A stretch of 6,480 bases of DNA from Burkholderiaceae bacterium. GTDB taxonomy: Bacteria > Pseudomonadota > Gammaproteobacteria > Burkholderiales > Burkholderiaceae_D. Below are positions 1 through 6,380 of the stretch, one piece after another. A program made the position numbers and the translations under genes. How positions within the stretch are numbered: position 1 is the first letter of the stretch; each line of letters begins with the position of its first letter. The stretch lies in contig JAIELO010000214.1 in assembly GCA_019752915.1 (NCBI GenBank), forward strand, positions 1 through 6,480, written 5' to 3'. The notes under the pieces were generated by a model. That model saw nothing but the letters and a program-made list of their open reading frames with translations. It searched no databases and had not been told where the DNA came from.

Positions 1-833
1 CCCGCCTTGACCGTCACCACATCGGCACTGCCACCGCTGGCTGCGTAACTGAGCACCAGCTGGCCAGCCGAATTGGTCACGGCGGCGCCGCCGCCTTTGA
101 CGGTCAGACTGTTGGCGTTCGAACTGAACTGCACGGCCTTGCCGCTCAGGGCATTGCCGGCCGAGTCCACCAGTTTCAGGGTGATGTCGGCGCTGGCACC
201 GACGTTAATCGTAGGCTGAGCGTTCAGGGTCAGCTTGTTGCCGGCCACATTGACGATGGTGCTCACCGGCGCGGCGCCCGGTACGCTGGCGGTGATCCGG
301 ATGGCACGCGAGGTCGGGTCGCCACCGGTGCCGAGTTTTTCTGTCACCAGCCCCTGCGCATTCGACACGCGGCTGGTCAGCGACAGGCTGCCGGAGTCCG
401 CTTTCAGGTCGACCGTCACGCCGGACATCACGGTATTGTTGGCGTCACGCACCAGCGCCACCACATTCACTTCATTGCCGGCAGTACCGGCCGAGGCCAG
501 CGTGCCACCATCGGTGGTCAGCGACAGGGTCGGTACGGCATTGATCACGTCCACCGTGATCTCGCCCGATTTGACCGAACCGGCACTGGCGCTGATGGTA
601 ATTTTGCGCAGGCTGGTATCGCCCTTGGTGCTGAGTTTTTCCGTCACCTGACCGGAACTATTGGTGACCCGGTTAGTGTTGCTGATGGTGCCGGAACTGG
701 CACTGAAATTCACCGTTTCACCGGGCAGCGCATTACCGCCACTATCCTTGACGATGACCGTCAGCGTCACTTCCGTACCATCCAGACCGGACGACGCCAG
801 CGTGGTCGCACTCGCCTGCAACAGCACACTGGC
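1..833 (-). repeat. Three tandem Ig-like modules of about 100 codons
   Basis: Module 1 spans about 833-540, module 2 about 539-240 and module 3 about 239-1 (still open at the edge). Modules 1 and 2 are exactly in register at 300 bases: VTNSSGQVTEKL (residues 95-106) matches VSNAQGLVTEKL (195-206), and the underlying DNA at 631-650 and 331-350 differs at only a few positions. Module 3 is more diverged (VTNSAGQLVLSY from residue 291) and slightly shorter. The repeat is clear at protein level but degenerate at DNA level apart from this core, so it looks like an old duplication rather than a recently amplified array. Confidence 0.75.
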
Positions 834-950
834 CGCCTTGGACGGCGCCACGCCATTGCTGTTGCTGCCGGGCGAACCACCGCCACCGCCACACGCCGAC
901 AACAGAGTGGCACAGACCAGCAGCGCCAGCCATCCGCGGATTTTATTCAT
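1..950 (-). CDS. Ig-like (Big_1/invasin-type) repeat lipoprotein, 3' end outside the window
   Basis: The frame is open without a stop from ATG at 950-948 to base 1 (316 codons), so the C-terminus is missing. It begins MNKIRGWLALL and has a lipobox LSAC with the acylated Cys at residue 20, then a glycine run and a Ser/Asn-rich linker to about residue 39. No Asp follows the Cys, which fits sorting to the outer membrane. Three tandem beta-rich modules follow (about residues 40-137, 138-237 and 238-316), rich in Thr, Ser, Val, Gly and Asn. Each has a V-K/R-D-x-x-G/N-N core and a V-T/S-N-x-x-G-x-V strand, as in bacterial Ig-like group 1 domains of invasin/intimin-type surface proteins. The SD is weak (GGGA, 9 bases upstream). 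An in-frame ATG at 965-963 would add five residues but lacks an SD. The gene lies 68 bases after pilQ on the same strand. Role unknown; adhesin-like or surface stalk is inference. Confidence 0.85.
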   Translation of the reverse strand, partial: MNKIRGWLALLVCATLLSACGGGGGSPGSNSNGVAPSKAASVLLQASATTLASSGLDGTEVTLTVIVKDSGGNALPGETVNFSASSGTISNTNRVTNSSGQVTEKLSTKGDTSLRKITISASAGSVKSGEITVDVINAVPTLSLTTDGGTLASAGTAGNEVNVVALVRDANNTVMSGVTVDLKADSGSLSLTSRVSNAQGLVTEKLGTGGDPTSRAIRITASVPGAAPVSTIVNVAGNKLTLNAQPTINVGASADITLKLVDSAGNALSGKAVQFSSNANSLTVKGGGAAVTNSAGQLVLSYAASGGSADVVTVKA

Positions 951-1018
951 GATACGAGTTCCCATAAGGTTGAAGAGGTCTGCCGGTCCTGCCAGCGCCA
1001 GCGACGGTCAGTAACGGC
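951..1018 (-). other. Short gap between pilQ and the Ig-like lipoprotein gene
   Basis: The 68 bases between the pilQ TAG (1021-1019) and the ATG at 950 contain no clear hairpin followed by a T-run on the minus strand and no convincing -35/-10 pair. The stretch is GC-rich near pilQ, with a GCTGGC duplication, and less so near the next start. The lipoprotein gene could therefore be transcribed by read-through from pilQ, but this is only the absence of a visible terminator. Confidence 0.4.
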
Positions 1019-3292
1019 CTAGCGCGTGCCCTGCCGGTCTACCACGATTTTCGGTGTGATAAACACCAGTAATTCGGTCTTGTCGTTGGTGCGGCTATTG
1101 CTGCGGAATAGCGCCCCGAGTAGCGGCACGTCGCCCAGCAGCGGCACCTTGGAGGTGACGTTGCGTTCGGTCTGCTGATAGATCCCGCCCAGCACCACGG
1201 TGCCGCCGTTATCGACCATCACCTGGGTTTTCACGTGCTTGGTATCGATGGCGTAACCGGCGCGGGTTTCCTGCCCCACGCTATCCTTGTTCACATCGAC
1301 ATCGATCACCACATTGCCGTCCGGGGTAATCTGCGGCGTCACTTCCAGACGCAGATTGGCTTTGCGGAACATGATCGAGGTGGCACCGCTGCTGGTGGCC
1401 ACCTGATATGGCAGCTCGATGCCCTGCTCGATCAGGGCAATCGACTTGTCGGCGGTGATCACGCGCGGGCTGGAAATAATCTTGCCGGTGCCATCGGCTT
1501 CCAGTGCCGACAGTTCCAGATTCAGGAAGCGGTTGGCCGCCGAAGAAAACAGGCTGACCGCCAGATTGCCGGCCGCCGCGCCATTGATCGCGGAGGCGGG
1601 CAGATTGACGAACTGGGTGTTGTTATAGCTGGCGTCGGTAACTTTGACCTGTCCCGTCACTTCCCCCACCCCGGTCATATTGCCGCCGATACCCACCCGG
1701 GTATTGCCGTTACCGATCTGGTAGCCGGCATCGCCGCCACGGATGGTACGCAGGTCGGCAAAGCCGAGTTTGGCGCCAAGGTTGCGGGTAAAGGTGTCAC
1801 TGGCTTCGACGATGCGCGCTTCGATCAGCACCTGCTTGGAAGCGACATCGGTCTTGGCGATCAGCTTGCGGATGTCGTCGAGCTTGGACGCGATGTCGGT
1901 CACGAACAGCTGGTTGGTGCGCGGCTCGATGATGGCGCTGCCGCGTTTGGAGAGCACGCGGTTCTTGCTATCGCCCGCGCCTTCCAGACCGAACACGGTT
2001 TTGAACGCATCGGCCTTCTGGTAATTGAGCTGAAAGATTTCCGACTTGAGCGGTTCCAGATCGGCGATCTGGGCGCGCTGCTCCAGTTCCAGCTTTTCCT
2101 TGGTCAGCAATTCTTCCTTGGGCGCGATCCACAGCACCGAACCATTTTTGCGCATGTCCAGATTCTTGGCCTGCAACACCACGTCGAGCGCCTGATCCCA
2201 CGGCACTTCTTTCAGGCGCAGCGTCAGGTTGCCCGCCACGCTATCGCTGGTAATGATGTTCAGGCCGGAGATATCGGCAATCGCCTGCAGCGCCGCGCGC
2301 ACTTCCACGTTCTGGAAATTGAAGGACAGCTTTTCGCCACGGTAACCCTGAGTGCCCTGCGTCAGCTTGTTGGGATCTTCCCTGATCGGTTTCACATCGA
2401 TCACCAGCTGGGTGTCGCTCTGGTACACGGTCTGCTCCCACAGGCCGCGCGCTTCGATGGTCATGCGCGTATTCTCGCCCTGCGGCACGGTGGTCACCTG
2501 GGCGACCGGCGTGCCGAAGTCGCCCACATCGAGACGGCGGCGCAGATTTTCCGGCACGCCCGTCTTGAGGAAGTCCACCACCACACCGGTCGGGGTCTGG
2601 CGCACATCGACGGCCACCTGACTATTCGGCAGGTCCACCACAATCCGGCCTTCGCCATTGCTGCCGCGCCGGAAATCCATATCGCGCAGCATCGGCCGCG
2701 CCGCCACGGTCGGGCTGGCCGGGCTGGCCGGACTGGCCGCTGCGGTGGCTTTGGCAGCGGCTGCGGCGCTTGCCACCGGCAGGCCGCTGGCATCGACCGG
2801 CGTACTCACGCCACCGCTACCGTCGATGGTCATGATGACCGCTTTGCCATCGAGCGCCAGCGCATAATTAAGGCTGCGTTTCAGATTGAACACCAGCCGC
2901 GAGCGTGCGCCGGCCTGCACCACATTCACATTGCGCAACGGGCCCACGGCCAGCTCGCGGCTATTGCCGCCAGTAGCATTCGAAGTCGCACCGAAATCGA
3001 GCGCAATGCGCGGCGGATTGGTGATCGCAAAACCGATCGGCAATTTTTCCGGCGCCTGTTTCAGCGCGATACGCACCACCACATTGGCGCCATGACGGCT
3101 GGCGGTAATTGTTTCGATGGCGTTGGCCGCCACGGCTTCGGTCGATTGCTCGGGCGTGGCCGTAGCTTGCGCAGTCTGGGCCTGTAACGGTGCCGTCGCC
3201 AGCAGCGTCGTGAAAGCGGCAACGGCAAGCATGGCTGCCCAGCCGGCACCATGCTCGATGCGACTGGACTCGGGTGGGGTATGCGCCATCAT
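1019..3292 (-). CDS. pilQ: Type IV pilus outer-membrane secretin PilQ
   Basis: PilQ forms the oligomeric outer-membrane channel through which the pilus leaves and re-enters the cell. The 757-residue product has a signal peptide (hydrophobic core about 18-34, likely cut after Ala38 in LQA-Q). Two AMIN domains that bind peptidoglycan in this family follow at about 56-157 and 201-303, separated by an Ala/Pro/Ser linker (about 161-200). Next come a secretin/TonB short N-terminal domain (about 318-392), an N1/NolW-like domain (about 414-480) and the beta-barrel secretin domain (about 485-752). The secretin hallmark VPLLGDVPLLGALFR is at 716-730, and the end LLVFITPKIV is typical. The first of two adjacent ATGs (3292 and 3289) is chosen because AAGGAG lies 8 bases upstream; it overlaps the pilP stop as ATGA. 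The protein is full length and intact. The n-region of the signal peptide is unusually long and nearly uncharged. Confidence 0.98.
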   Translation of the reverse strand: MMAHTPPESSRIEHGAGWAAMLAVAAFTTLLATAPLQAQTAQATATPEQSTEAVAANAIETITASRHGANVVVRIALKQAPEKLPIGFAITNPPRIALDFGATSNATGGNSRELAVGPLRNVNVVQAGARSRLVFNLKRSLNYALALDGKAVIMTIDGSGGVSTPVDASGLPVASAAAAAKATAAASPASPASPTVAARPMLRDMDFRRGSNGEGRIVVDLPNSQVAVDVRQTPTGVVVDFLKTGVPENLRRRLDVGDFGTPVAQVTTVPQGENTRMTIEARGLWEQTVYQSDTQLVIDVKPIREDPNKLTQGTQGYRGEKLSFNFQNVEVRAALQAIADISGLNIITSDSVAGNLTLRLKEVPWDQALDVVLQAKNLDMRKNGSVLWIAPKEELLTKEKLELEQRAQIADLEPLKSEIFQLNYQKADAFKTVFGLEGAGDSKNRVLSKRGSAIIEPRTNQLFVTDIASKLDDIRKLIAKTDVASKQVLIEARIVEASDTFTRNLGAKLGFADLRTIRGGDAGYQIGNGNTRVGIGGNMTGVGEVTGQVKVTDASYNNTQFVNLPASAINGAAAGNLAVSLFSSAANRFLNLELSALEADGTGKIISSPRVITADKSIALIEQGIELPYQVATSSGATSIMFRKANLRLEVTPQITPDGNVVIDVDVNKDSVGQETRAGYAIDTKHVKTQVMVDNGGTVVLGGIYQQTERNVTSKVPLLGDVPLLGALFRSNSRTNDKTELLVFITPKIVVDRQGTR
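2712..2738 (-). repeat. Three 9-bp tandem units in the pilQ linker
   Basis: Plus-strand units GGGCTGGCC, GGGCTGGCC and GGACTGGCC stand head to tail and keep the reading frame. On the coding strand they encode the S-P-A-S-P-A-S-P stretch (about residues 187-194) in the flexible linker between the two AMIN domains of PilQ. The surrounding linker is also low-complexity (Ala runs). Slippage here would add or remove three residues without breaking the gene. Confidence 0.8.
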
Positions 3293-3852
3293 TTGCTCGT
3301 CTCCTTACTTTCCTGCAGTTCCAGCGTTGTCATGCGCTCGACCCAGTCACCGGCCGCGTCCTGCACAATTTCCTTGATCCGCACACTGTTGTCATTGATG
3401 CTGGTCACCAGCCCGAAGTTCTGTCCCAGATGCTGGCCCACCACCACCTGATGCACCGAACGATCAATCTGCAGCACGGCGTGATAGATGCCACGCTGCT
3501 GCAGCGTACCCACCATCTTCATGGTGTCGAGCGGGAAGCTCTCGAGAAACTCCTTGCGGCGCTCCAGATCGGGCTTCAGCCCCTTGCCCTCACGCGCGGC
3601 CGTGCGGGCCAGTTCGGCCAGCAGCTTGTTGGGATTGAACGGATCGAGCGCATCACCCTGCGCGTAAGCGAAGGGAATGAAATTTTTCGGTTCGGCCAGT
3701 GCCGGCACGGCCACCTGCGCCTGCGCGTCAACCTGCTTCATCCAGGCGCGCACTTCCTGTTCGTCGCTGCTGCCGCAACCGGACAGCAAGGCACCCAGCG
3801 CCAGCAGCGCTGTCAGTGCAGTGAGTGATCGGGATACGCGCAGCAGCTTCAT
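3289..3852 (-). CDS. pilP: Type IV pilus assembly lipoprotein PilP
   Basis: PilP is the inner-membrane lipoprotein that connects the PilN/PilO complex with the periplasmic N-domains of PilQ. The 187-residue product starts MKLLRVSRSL, has a hydrophobic stretch to residue 23 and a lipobox LSGC with Cys26. It then has a largely disordered linker carrying the family segment LDPFNPNK (69-76) and a helix region KPDLERRKEFLESFPLD (93-109). The C-terminal beta-sandwich (about 112-180) contains MVGTL and later VHQVVVGQHLGQNFG, where the usual family contains G-x-x-x-G-x-N-x-G. Its ATG overlaps the pilO stop as ATGA. I see no strong SD before it, so it is probably translated by coupling to pilO. Length and architecture are normal for the family. 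Confidence 0.97.
   Translation of the reverse strand: MKLLRVSRSLTALTALLALGALLSGCGSSDEQEVRAWMKQVDAQAQVAVPALAEPKNFIPFAYAQGDALDPFNPNKLLAELARTAAREGKGLKPDLERRKEFLESFPLDTMKMVGTLQQRGIYHAVLQIDRSVHQVVVGQHLGQNFGLVTSINDNSVRIKEIVQDAAGDWVERMTTLELQESKETSK
3301..3306 (-). promoter_or_regulatory. Ribosome binding site of pilQ
   Basis: On the minus strand this reads AAGGAG, 8 bases before ATG 3292 and within the last codons of pilP (Lys-Glu-Thr-Ser-Lys). The spacing favours the first of the two adjacent ATG codons. PilQ thus has its own strong initiation signal besides coupling through the ATGA overlap. Confidence 0.75.
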
Positions 3853-4526
3853 GATTTTTTCGCCGCTTTCTTTTTCTTGTCAGCGGCAGCCTTGCGCTGG
3901 GCACTGACTTCGTCGGGATCGAGATAACGGAAGGTCTTCGCCACCGCTTCCAGCGTCAGCCCGCCATCCTTGCCCGTGCTCAGACTCATGTTATTAAGTG
4001 TGACGATGCGTGGCAGATTGGCCATGTCGCCGGCGAAGGCGCCGATGTCGTGATAGCTGCCGGTCACGCGGATGTCGATGGGCAGTTCGGCGTAGTAATC
4101 GCGGACCACCACTTGCGCCGGTTTGAACAGCTCGAACTGCAGACCGCGTCCGGAACCGGCCTGATTGATGTCGGTCAGCAGCGCCGCCATCTCCGCCTTG
4201 CTCGGCAACTGCTTCTGCAGCCGGTCCACATACTGGTCGACCTGGACTTTCTGCGCCCGCAGCGCTTCCAGATTCACCGCCTGCGCCGTCTTGGCACGGT
4301 ATTCTTCGCGCAGCTTGAGTTCCATGGCCGCGCCGGCGTCCTGCTCTTCGAACTGGCTGCTCCAGTAAAAGAAATAGCCGAGTGCCACCACCCCGGCCAG
4401 CACGCCCATGCAGCACAGCAGGCGTGGCGCCAGCGGCCACTGGCCCGGATGACGGCCACCAAGATTGCGGAACTGGTCAGCCAGTTGCGCGCCCGCCTGA
4501 TCCAGATTGATGTTCAGATTCGCCAT
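3849..4526 (-). CDS. pilO: Type IV pilus inner-membrane alignment protein PilO
   Basis: PilO pairs with PilN in the inner membrane and, with PilP, aligns the inner-membrane machinery with the secretin. The 225-residue product has a cytoplasmic N-terminus (1-34), one membrane segment (about 35-56, ending YFFYW), a coiled-coil region rich in Glu, Lys and Gln (about 60-108) and a ferredoxin-like periplasmic domain (about 112-203). Family signatures are GLQFELFKPA (128-137), ELPIDIRVTGSYHDIGAF (147-164) and LPRIVTL (171-177). The tail from residue 211 is a Lys/Ala-rich stretch (KKKKAAKKS), probably disordered. The start lies 5 bases after the pilN stop; a GGGGAG sits about 11 bases upstream inside pilN. 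The stop overlaps the pilP start. Confidence 0.97.
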   Translation of the reverse strand: MANLNINLDQAGAQLADQFRNLGGRHPGQWPLAPRLLCCMGVLAGVVALGYFFYWSSQFEEQDAGAAMELKLREEYRAKTAQAVNLEALRAQKVQVDQYVDRLQKQLPSKAEMAALLTDINQAGSGRGLQFELFKPAQVVVRDYYAELPIDIRVTGSYHDIGAFAGDMANLPRIVTLNNMSLSTGKDGGLTLEAVAKTFRYLDPDEVSAQRKAAADKKKKAAKKS

Positions 4527-4531
4527 GCTGA

Positions 4532-5155
4532 TCAGTGCTCCCCGGCCTTGCCGGCTGGCGGCGTTTTCAGCTTACCGCCCGCAGGCTCTTCCTGCTCGCG
4601 AGGGCGCTTGATCGAGACCTGCAGATTGAACTCCACCACCTTGCGGGTGGTCTTGCCCTGCCCCAGCCCGGTCGATTTCACTTCGATCAGATCCGGACGT
4701 TCCAGCCACGGCGACACGCCAGCCAGATTACGCAGCAGTTCCGAGACGCGCTCCTGCGATTGTGCATAACCGATCACGGCCACTTTCTGGCCTTCCTGCT
4801 TGAAGCTCTTCAGATATACGCCCGGCGGCGTCTGGCGCACCAGTTCATCGAGCAGATACACCGGCTGGTTGCGGTCACCCTGCAGATCTTCCACCGCCTG
4901 CTGGCGCGCTTTCAGCGCTTCGATTTCCTGCTTGAGCGTGGCAATTTCCGCGATCTGTTTATCGAGGCCGACGATGGCCTGTTTGAGCACCTGATTGCGG
5001 GCATTCTGGATCGAAATGCTGCGCGCGTTATACGCGCCTACCAGCAGCACCACGCCCACCCCGAGGATGGCGCCCAGCGTCAGCAAGGCGAAGAAGGCCG
5101 ACTTCTTCTGTTTGCGTTTTTCTTCGCGGTGCGGCAGCAGGTTAATCCGTATCAT
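4532..5155 (-). CDS. pilN: Type IV pilus inner-membrane protein PilN
   Basis: PilN is the bitopic inner-membrane partner of PilO; its short cytoplasmic tail docks onto PilM. The 207-residue product opens with MIRINLLPHREEK, containing the conserved I-N-L-L-P PilM-binding motif (residues 4-8). A basic stretch, one membrane segment (about 19-41), a long coiled coil (about 45-92) and a ferredoxin-like periplasmic domain (about 97-184, including LLDELVRQTPPGVYL) follow. The C-terminal tail 185-207 is Pro/Gly/Lys-rich and looks unstructured. The frame is open further upstream to 5278, but that part is antisense-free read-through in another frame of pilM. GGAGGT at 5168-5163, 7 bases before ATG 5155, together with the INLLP motif, sets the start. 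The start overlaps the pilM stop as TGATG. Confidence 0.97.
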   Translation of the reverse strand: MIRINLLPHREEKRKQKKSAFFALLTLGAILGVGVVLLVGAYNARSISIQNARNQVLKQAIVGLDKQIAEIATLKQEIEALKARQQAVEDLQGDRNQPVYLLDELVRQTPPGVYLKSFKQEGQKVAVIGYAQSQERVSELLRNLAGVSPWLERPDLIEVKSTGLGQGKTTRKVVEFNLQVSIKRPREQEEPAGGKLKTPPAGKAGEH

Positions 5156-6231
5156 CAGCCGAACCTCCGCAGCGCCAGACCGCAGGCCACCAGATACGCC
5201 GGCGCTTCGCTGCGCAACTGCGACTCGCGCACAGACGCCCCCAGCTGCATGCCCTGGAACGGCGACACCACGCTGCATTCGATCTTGCTACGGCTGGCGA
5301 CCAGCTCCAGCAAACCGGGCAGCACCGCGCAGCCACCGGCCAGATACAGCTGGTCGATGCGCGTGTACGGCGTCGAGGTATAGAAGAACTGGATGGCGCG
5401 CGTCACTTCCATCGCCGCACTTTCCAGGAACGGCATCAGCACATCGACGTGATAGCCATCCGGCAGATCGCCGGAACGCTTGCGCGCCTCCGCTTCATCG
5501 AACGCCAGCCCGTAGTGACGCACGATTTCCTGGGTCAGCAGATGGCCGCCAAACGGTTGCTCGCGCTCGTACACGGTGACCCCGTCGAGCAGCACCGACA
5601 CTTGCGTGATCTGCGCACCGATCTGGAACAGCGCCACGATCTGGCCGGCGCCCTGCTGCGGCAACTGGGCCGTGATCCGGTCCAGCGCCGCCCGCGCGGC
5701 ATACGATTCGATATCCATCACGGTTGGCTTCAGGCCGGACGCTTCGGCAATCGCCACCCGGTCTTCGACTTTTTCACGGCGCGCGGCGGCCAGCATCACT
5801 TCGATGTCCTCGGGGCCGCTAGCGGCCGGACCGATCACATCGAAGTCGAGGCTGACTTCATCGAGCGCAAACGGAATGTACTGACTCGCTTCGGACTCGA
5901 CCTGCACTTCCAGCTGGTCTTCCGGCATACCGGCCGGCAGCACGATTTTCTTGGTAATCACGGCCGCCGAAGGCATGCCCAGCGCGACCAGACGGGCGCG
6001 CGTACCACTTTTCTTCCACAGGCGACGCAGCGCGTCGACCACCTGATCCATGTTTTCGATATTCCCGTCGGCCACGGCACCGCGCGGCAGGGGCTCGCTG
6101 GCATAGCGCTCCAGCCGGTAGCCCTCCTTGCCCACCGGCCCCAGTTCCACCATGCGGATGCTGGACGTGCTGATATCCACCCCGACCAGCGGCGGATTAC
6201 CCTGACCCAGCAGGCTTTTGAAATCGATCAC
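5155..6231 (-). CDS. pilM: Type IV pilus actin-like ATPase-fold protein PilM
   Basis: PilM is a cytoplasmic FtsA/actin-like protein that sits under the inner membrane, binds the N-terminus of PilN and links the envelope subcomplex to the cytoplasmic parts of the pilus machine. The 358-residue product has the expected length. An N-terminal phosphate-1 loop GVDISTSSIRMVEL is at 17-30 with Asp19. VESEASQYIPFALDEV (111-126) is a strongly conserved family segment. The phosphate-2 region reads LFQIGAQITQVSVL (201-214), then FGGHLLTQEI (227-236). The adenosine-type motif YLAGGCAVLPGL is at 296-307, and the C-terminus ends ACGLALRRFG. The start is GTG, supported by GAGGT 6 bases upstream and by the family N-terminus. 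It is the first gene of the operon. One oddity is Gln203 where actin-fold relatives usually have Asp before Ile-Gly. Confidence 0.97.
   Translation of the reverse strand: MIDFKSLLGQGNPPLVGVDISTSSIRMVELGPVGKEGYRLERYASEPLPRGAVADGNIENMDQVVDALRRLWKKSGTRARLVALGMPSAAVITKKIVLPAGMPEDQLEVQVESEASQYIPFALDEVSLDFDVIGPAASGPEDIEVMLAAARREKVEDRVAIAEASGLKPTVMDIESYAARAALDRITAQLPQQGAGQIVALFQIGAQITQVSVLLDGVTVYEREQPFGGHLLTQEIVRHYGLAFDEAEARKRSGDLPDGYHVDVLMPFLESAAMEVTRAIQFFYTSTPYTRIDQLYLAGGCAVLPGLLELVASRSKIECSVVSPFQGMQLGASVRESQLRSEAPAYLVACGLALRRFG
5163..5168 (-). promoter_or_regulatory. Ribosome binding site deciding the pilN start
   Basis: On the minus strand this reads GGAGGT, a near-perfect Shine-Dalgarno sequence 7 bases before ATG 5155. 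It lies inside the last codons of pilM (Leu-Arg-Arg-Phe-Gly). It supports the short PilN form beginning MIRINLLP over the longer open frame reaching 5278. Confidence 0.8.
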
Positions 6232-6237
6232 CGCAGT

Positions 6238-6242
6238 ACCTC
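6238..6242 (-). promoter_or_regulatory. Ribosome binding site of pilM, supports the GTG start
   Basis: On the minus strand this reads GAGGT, followed by six bases and then GTG at 6231. No ATG in the same frame lies between it and the conserved N-terminal part of PilM, so GTG is the best start. Confidence 0.7.
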
Positions 6243-6351
6243 GGCACGATGCTGATTAATCGCACGAGGCTGCCGCCGACCCAACAGTTGTTGTGTTTGC
6301 ATAAAGGAACTCGTTTGAAAACCAGTGTTTAGATGGGGAAGATCAGACACT

Positions 6352-6380
6352 ACATTAATTCCTGCCTATATAAGTGTAAA
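6352..6380 (-). promoter_or_regulatory. Weak candidate sigma-70 promoter for pilMNOPQ
   Basis: On the minus strand TTTACA (6380-6375, five of six matches to TTGACA) is followed after 17 bases by TAATGT (6357-6352, only three of six matches to TATAAT). It would start transcription near 6345 and leave a leader of a little over 100 bases before pilM. The position is right, but the -10 is poor and the region is AT-rich enough for such matches by chance. The same stretch also has TATAAG (6369-6374) on the plus strand, a possible -10 for a divergent gene, with no good -35. Confidence 0.25.

Noticed and set aside
235..1014. Plus-strand open frames of 138 and 117 codons opposite the Ig-like gene
   Set aside because: The minus-strand frame from 950 to 1 has a lipoprotein signal and repeating Ig-like modules, so the plus-strand frames are shadows (Ser/Thr/Val-rich only because the opposite repeats are).
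951..1018. A possible terminator between pilQ and the Ig-like gene
   Set aside because: The GCTGGC repeats here are direct, not inverted, and no T-run follows on the minus strand, so no intrinsic terminator can be supported.
1235..3187. A 650-codon plus-strand open frame opposite pilQ
   Set aside because: It is in exact codon register with pilQ, so its stops could arise only where pilQ uses TTA, CTA or TCA, which are rare in a GC-rich gene. The product is rich in His, Arg, Gln and Ile with no family pattern. pilQ on the other strand is complete and unmistakable.
5156..5278. A 41-codon N-terminal extension of PilN inside pilM
   Set aside because: The SD GGAGGT at 5168-5163 and the conserved MIRINLLP N-terminus place the start at 5155. 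The extension would precede the PilM-binding motif and resembles no PilN.
4050..5383. Long plus-strand open frames opposite pilO, pilN and the end of pilM
   Set aside because: These are antisense shadows of intact pil genes, with compositions typical of complementary frames, no recognisable domains and no good ribosome binding sites noted.
5449..6255. A 268-codon plus-strand open frame opposite pilM, crossing its start
   Set aside because: It has a His/Arg/Gln-rich shadow composition and covers the well-conserved PilM coding sequence. It shows no motif of a penicillin-binding protein or any other family.
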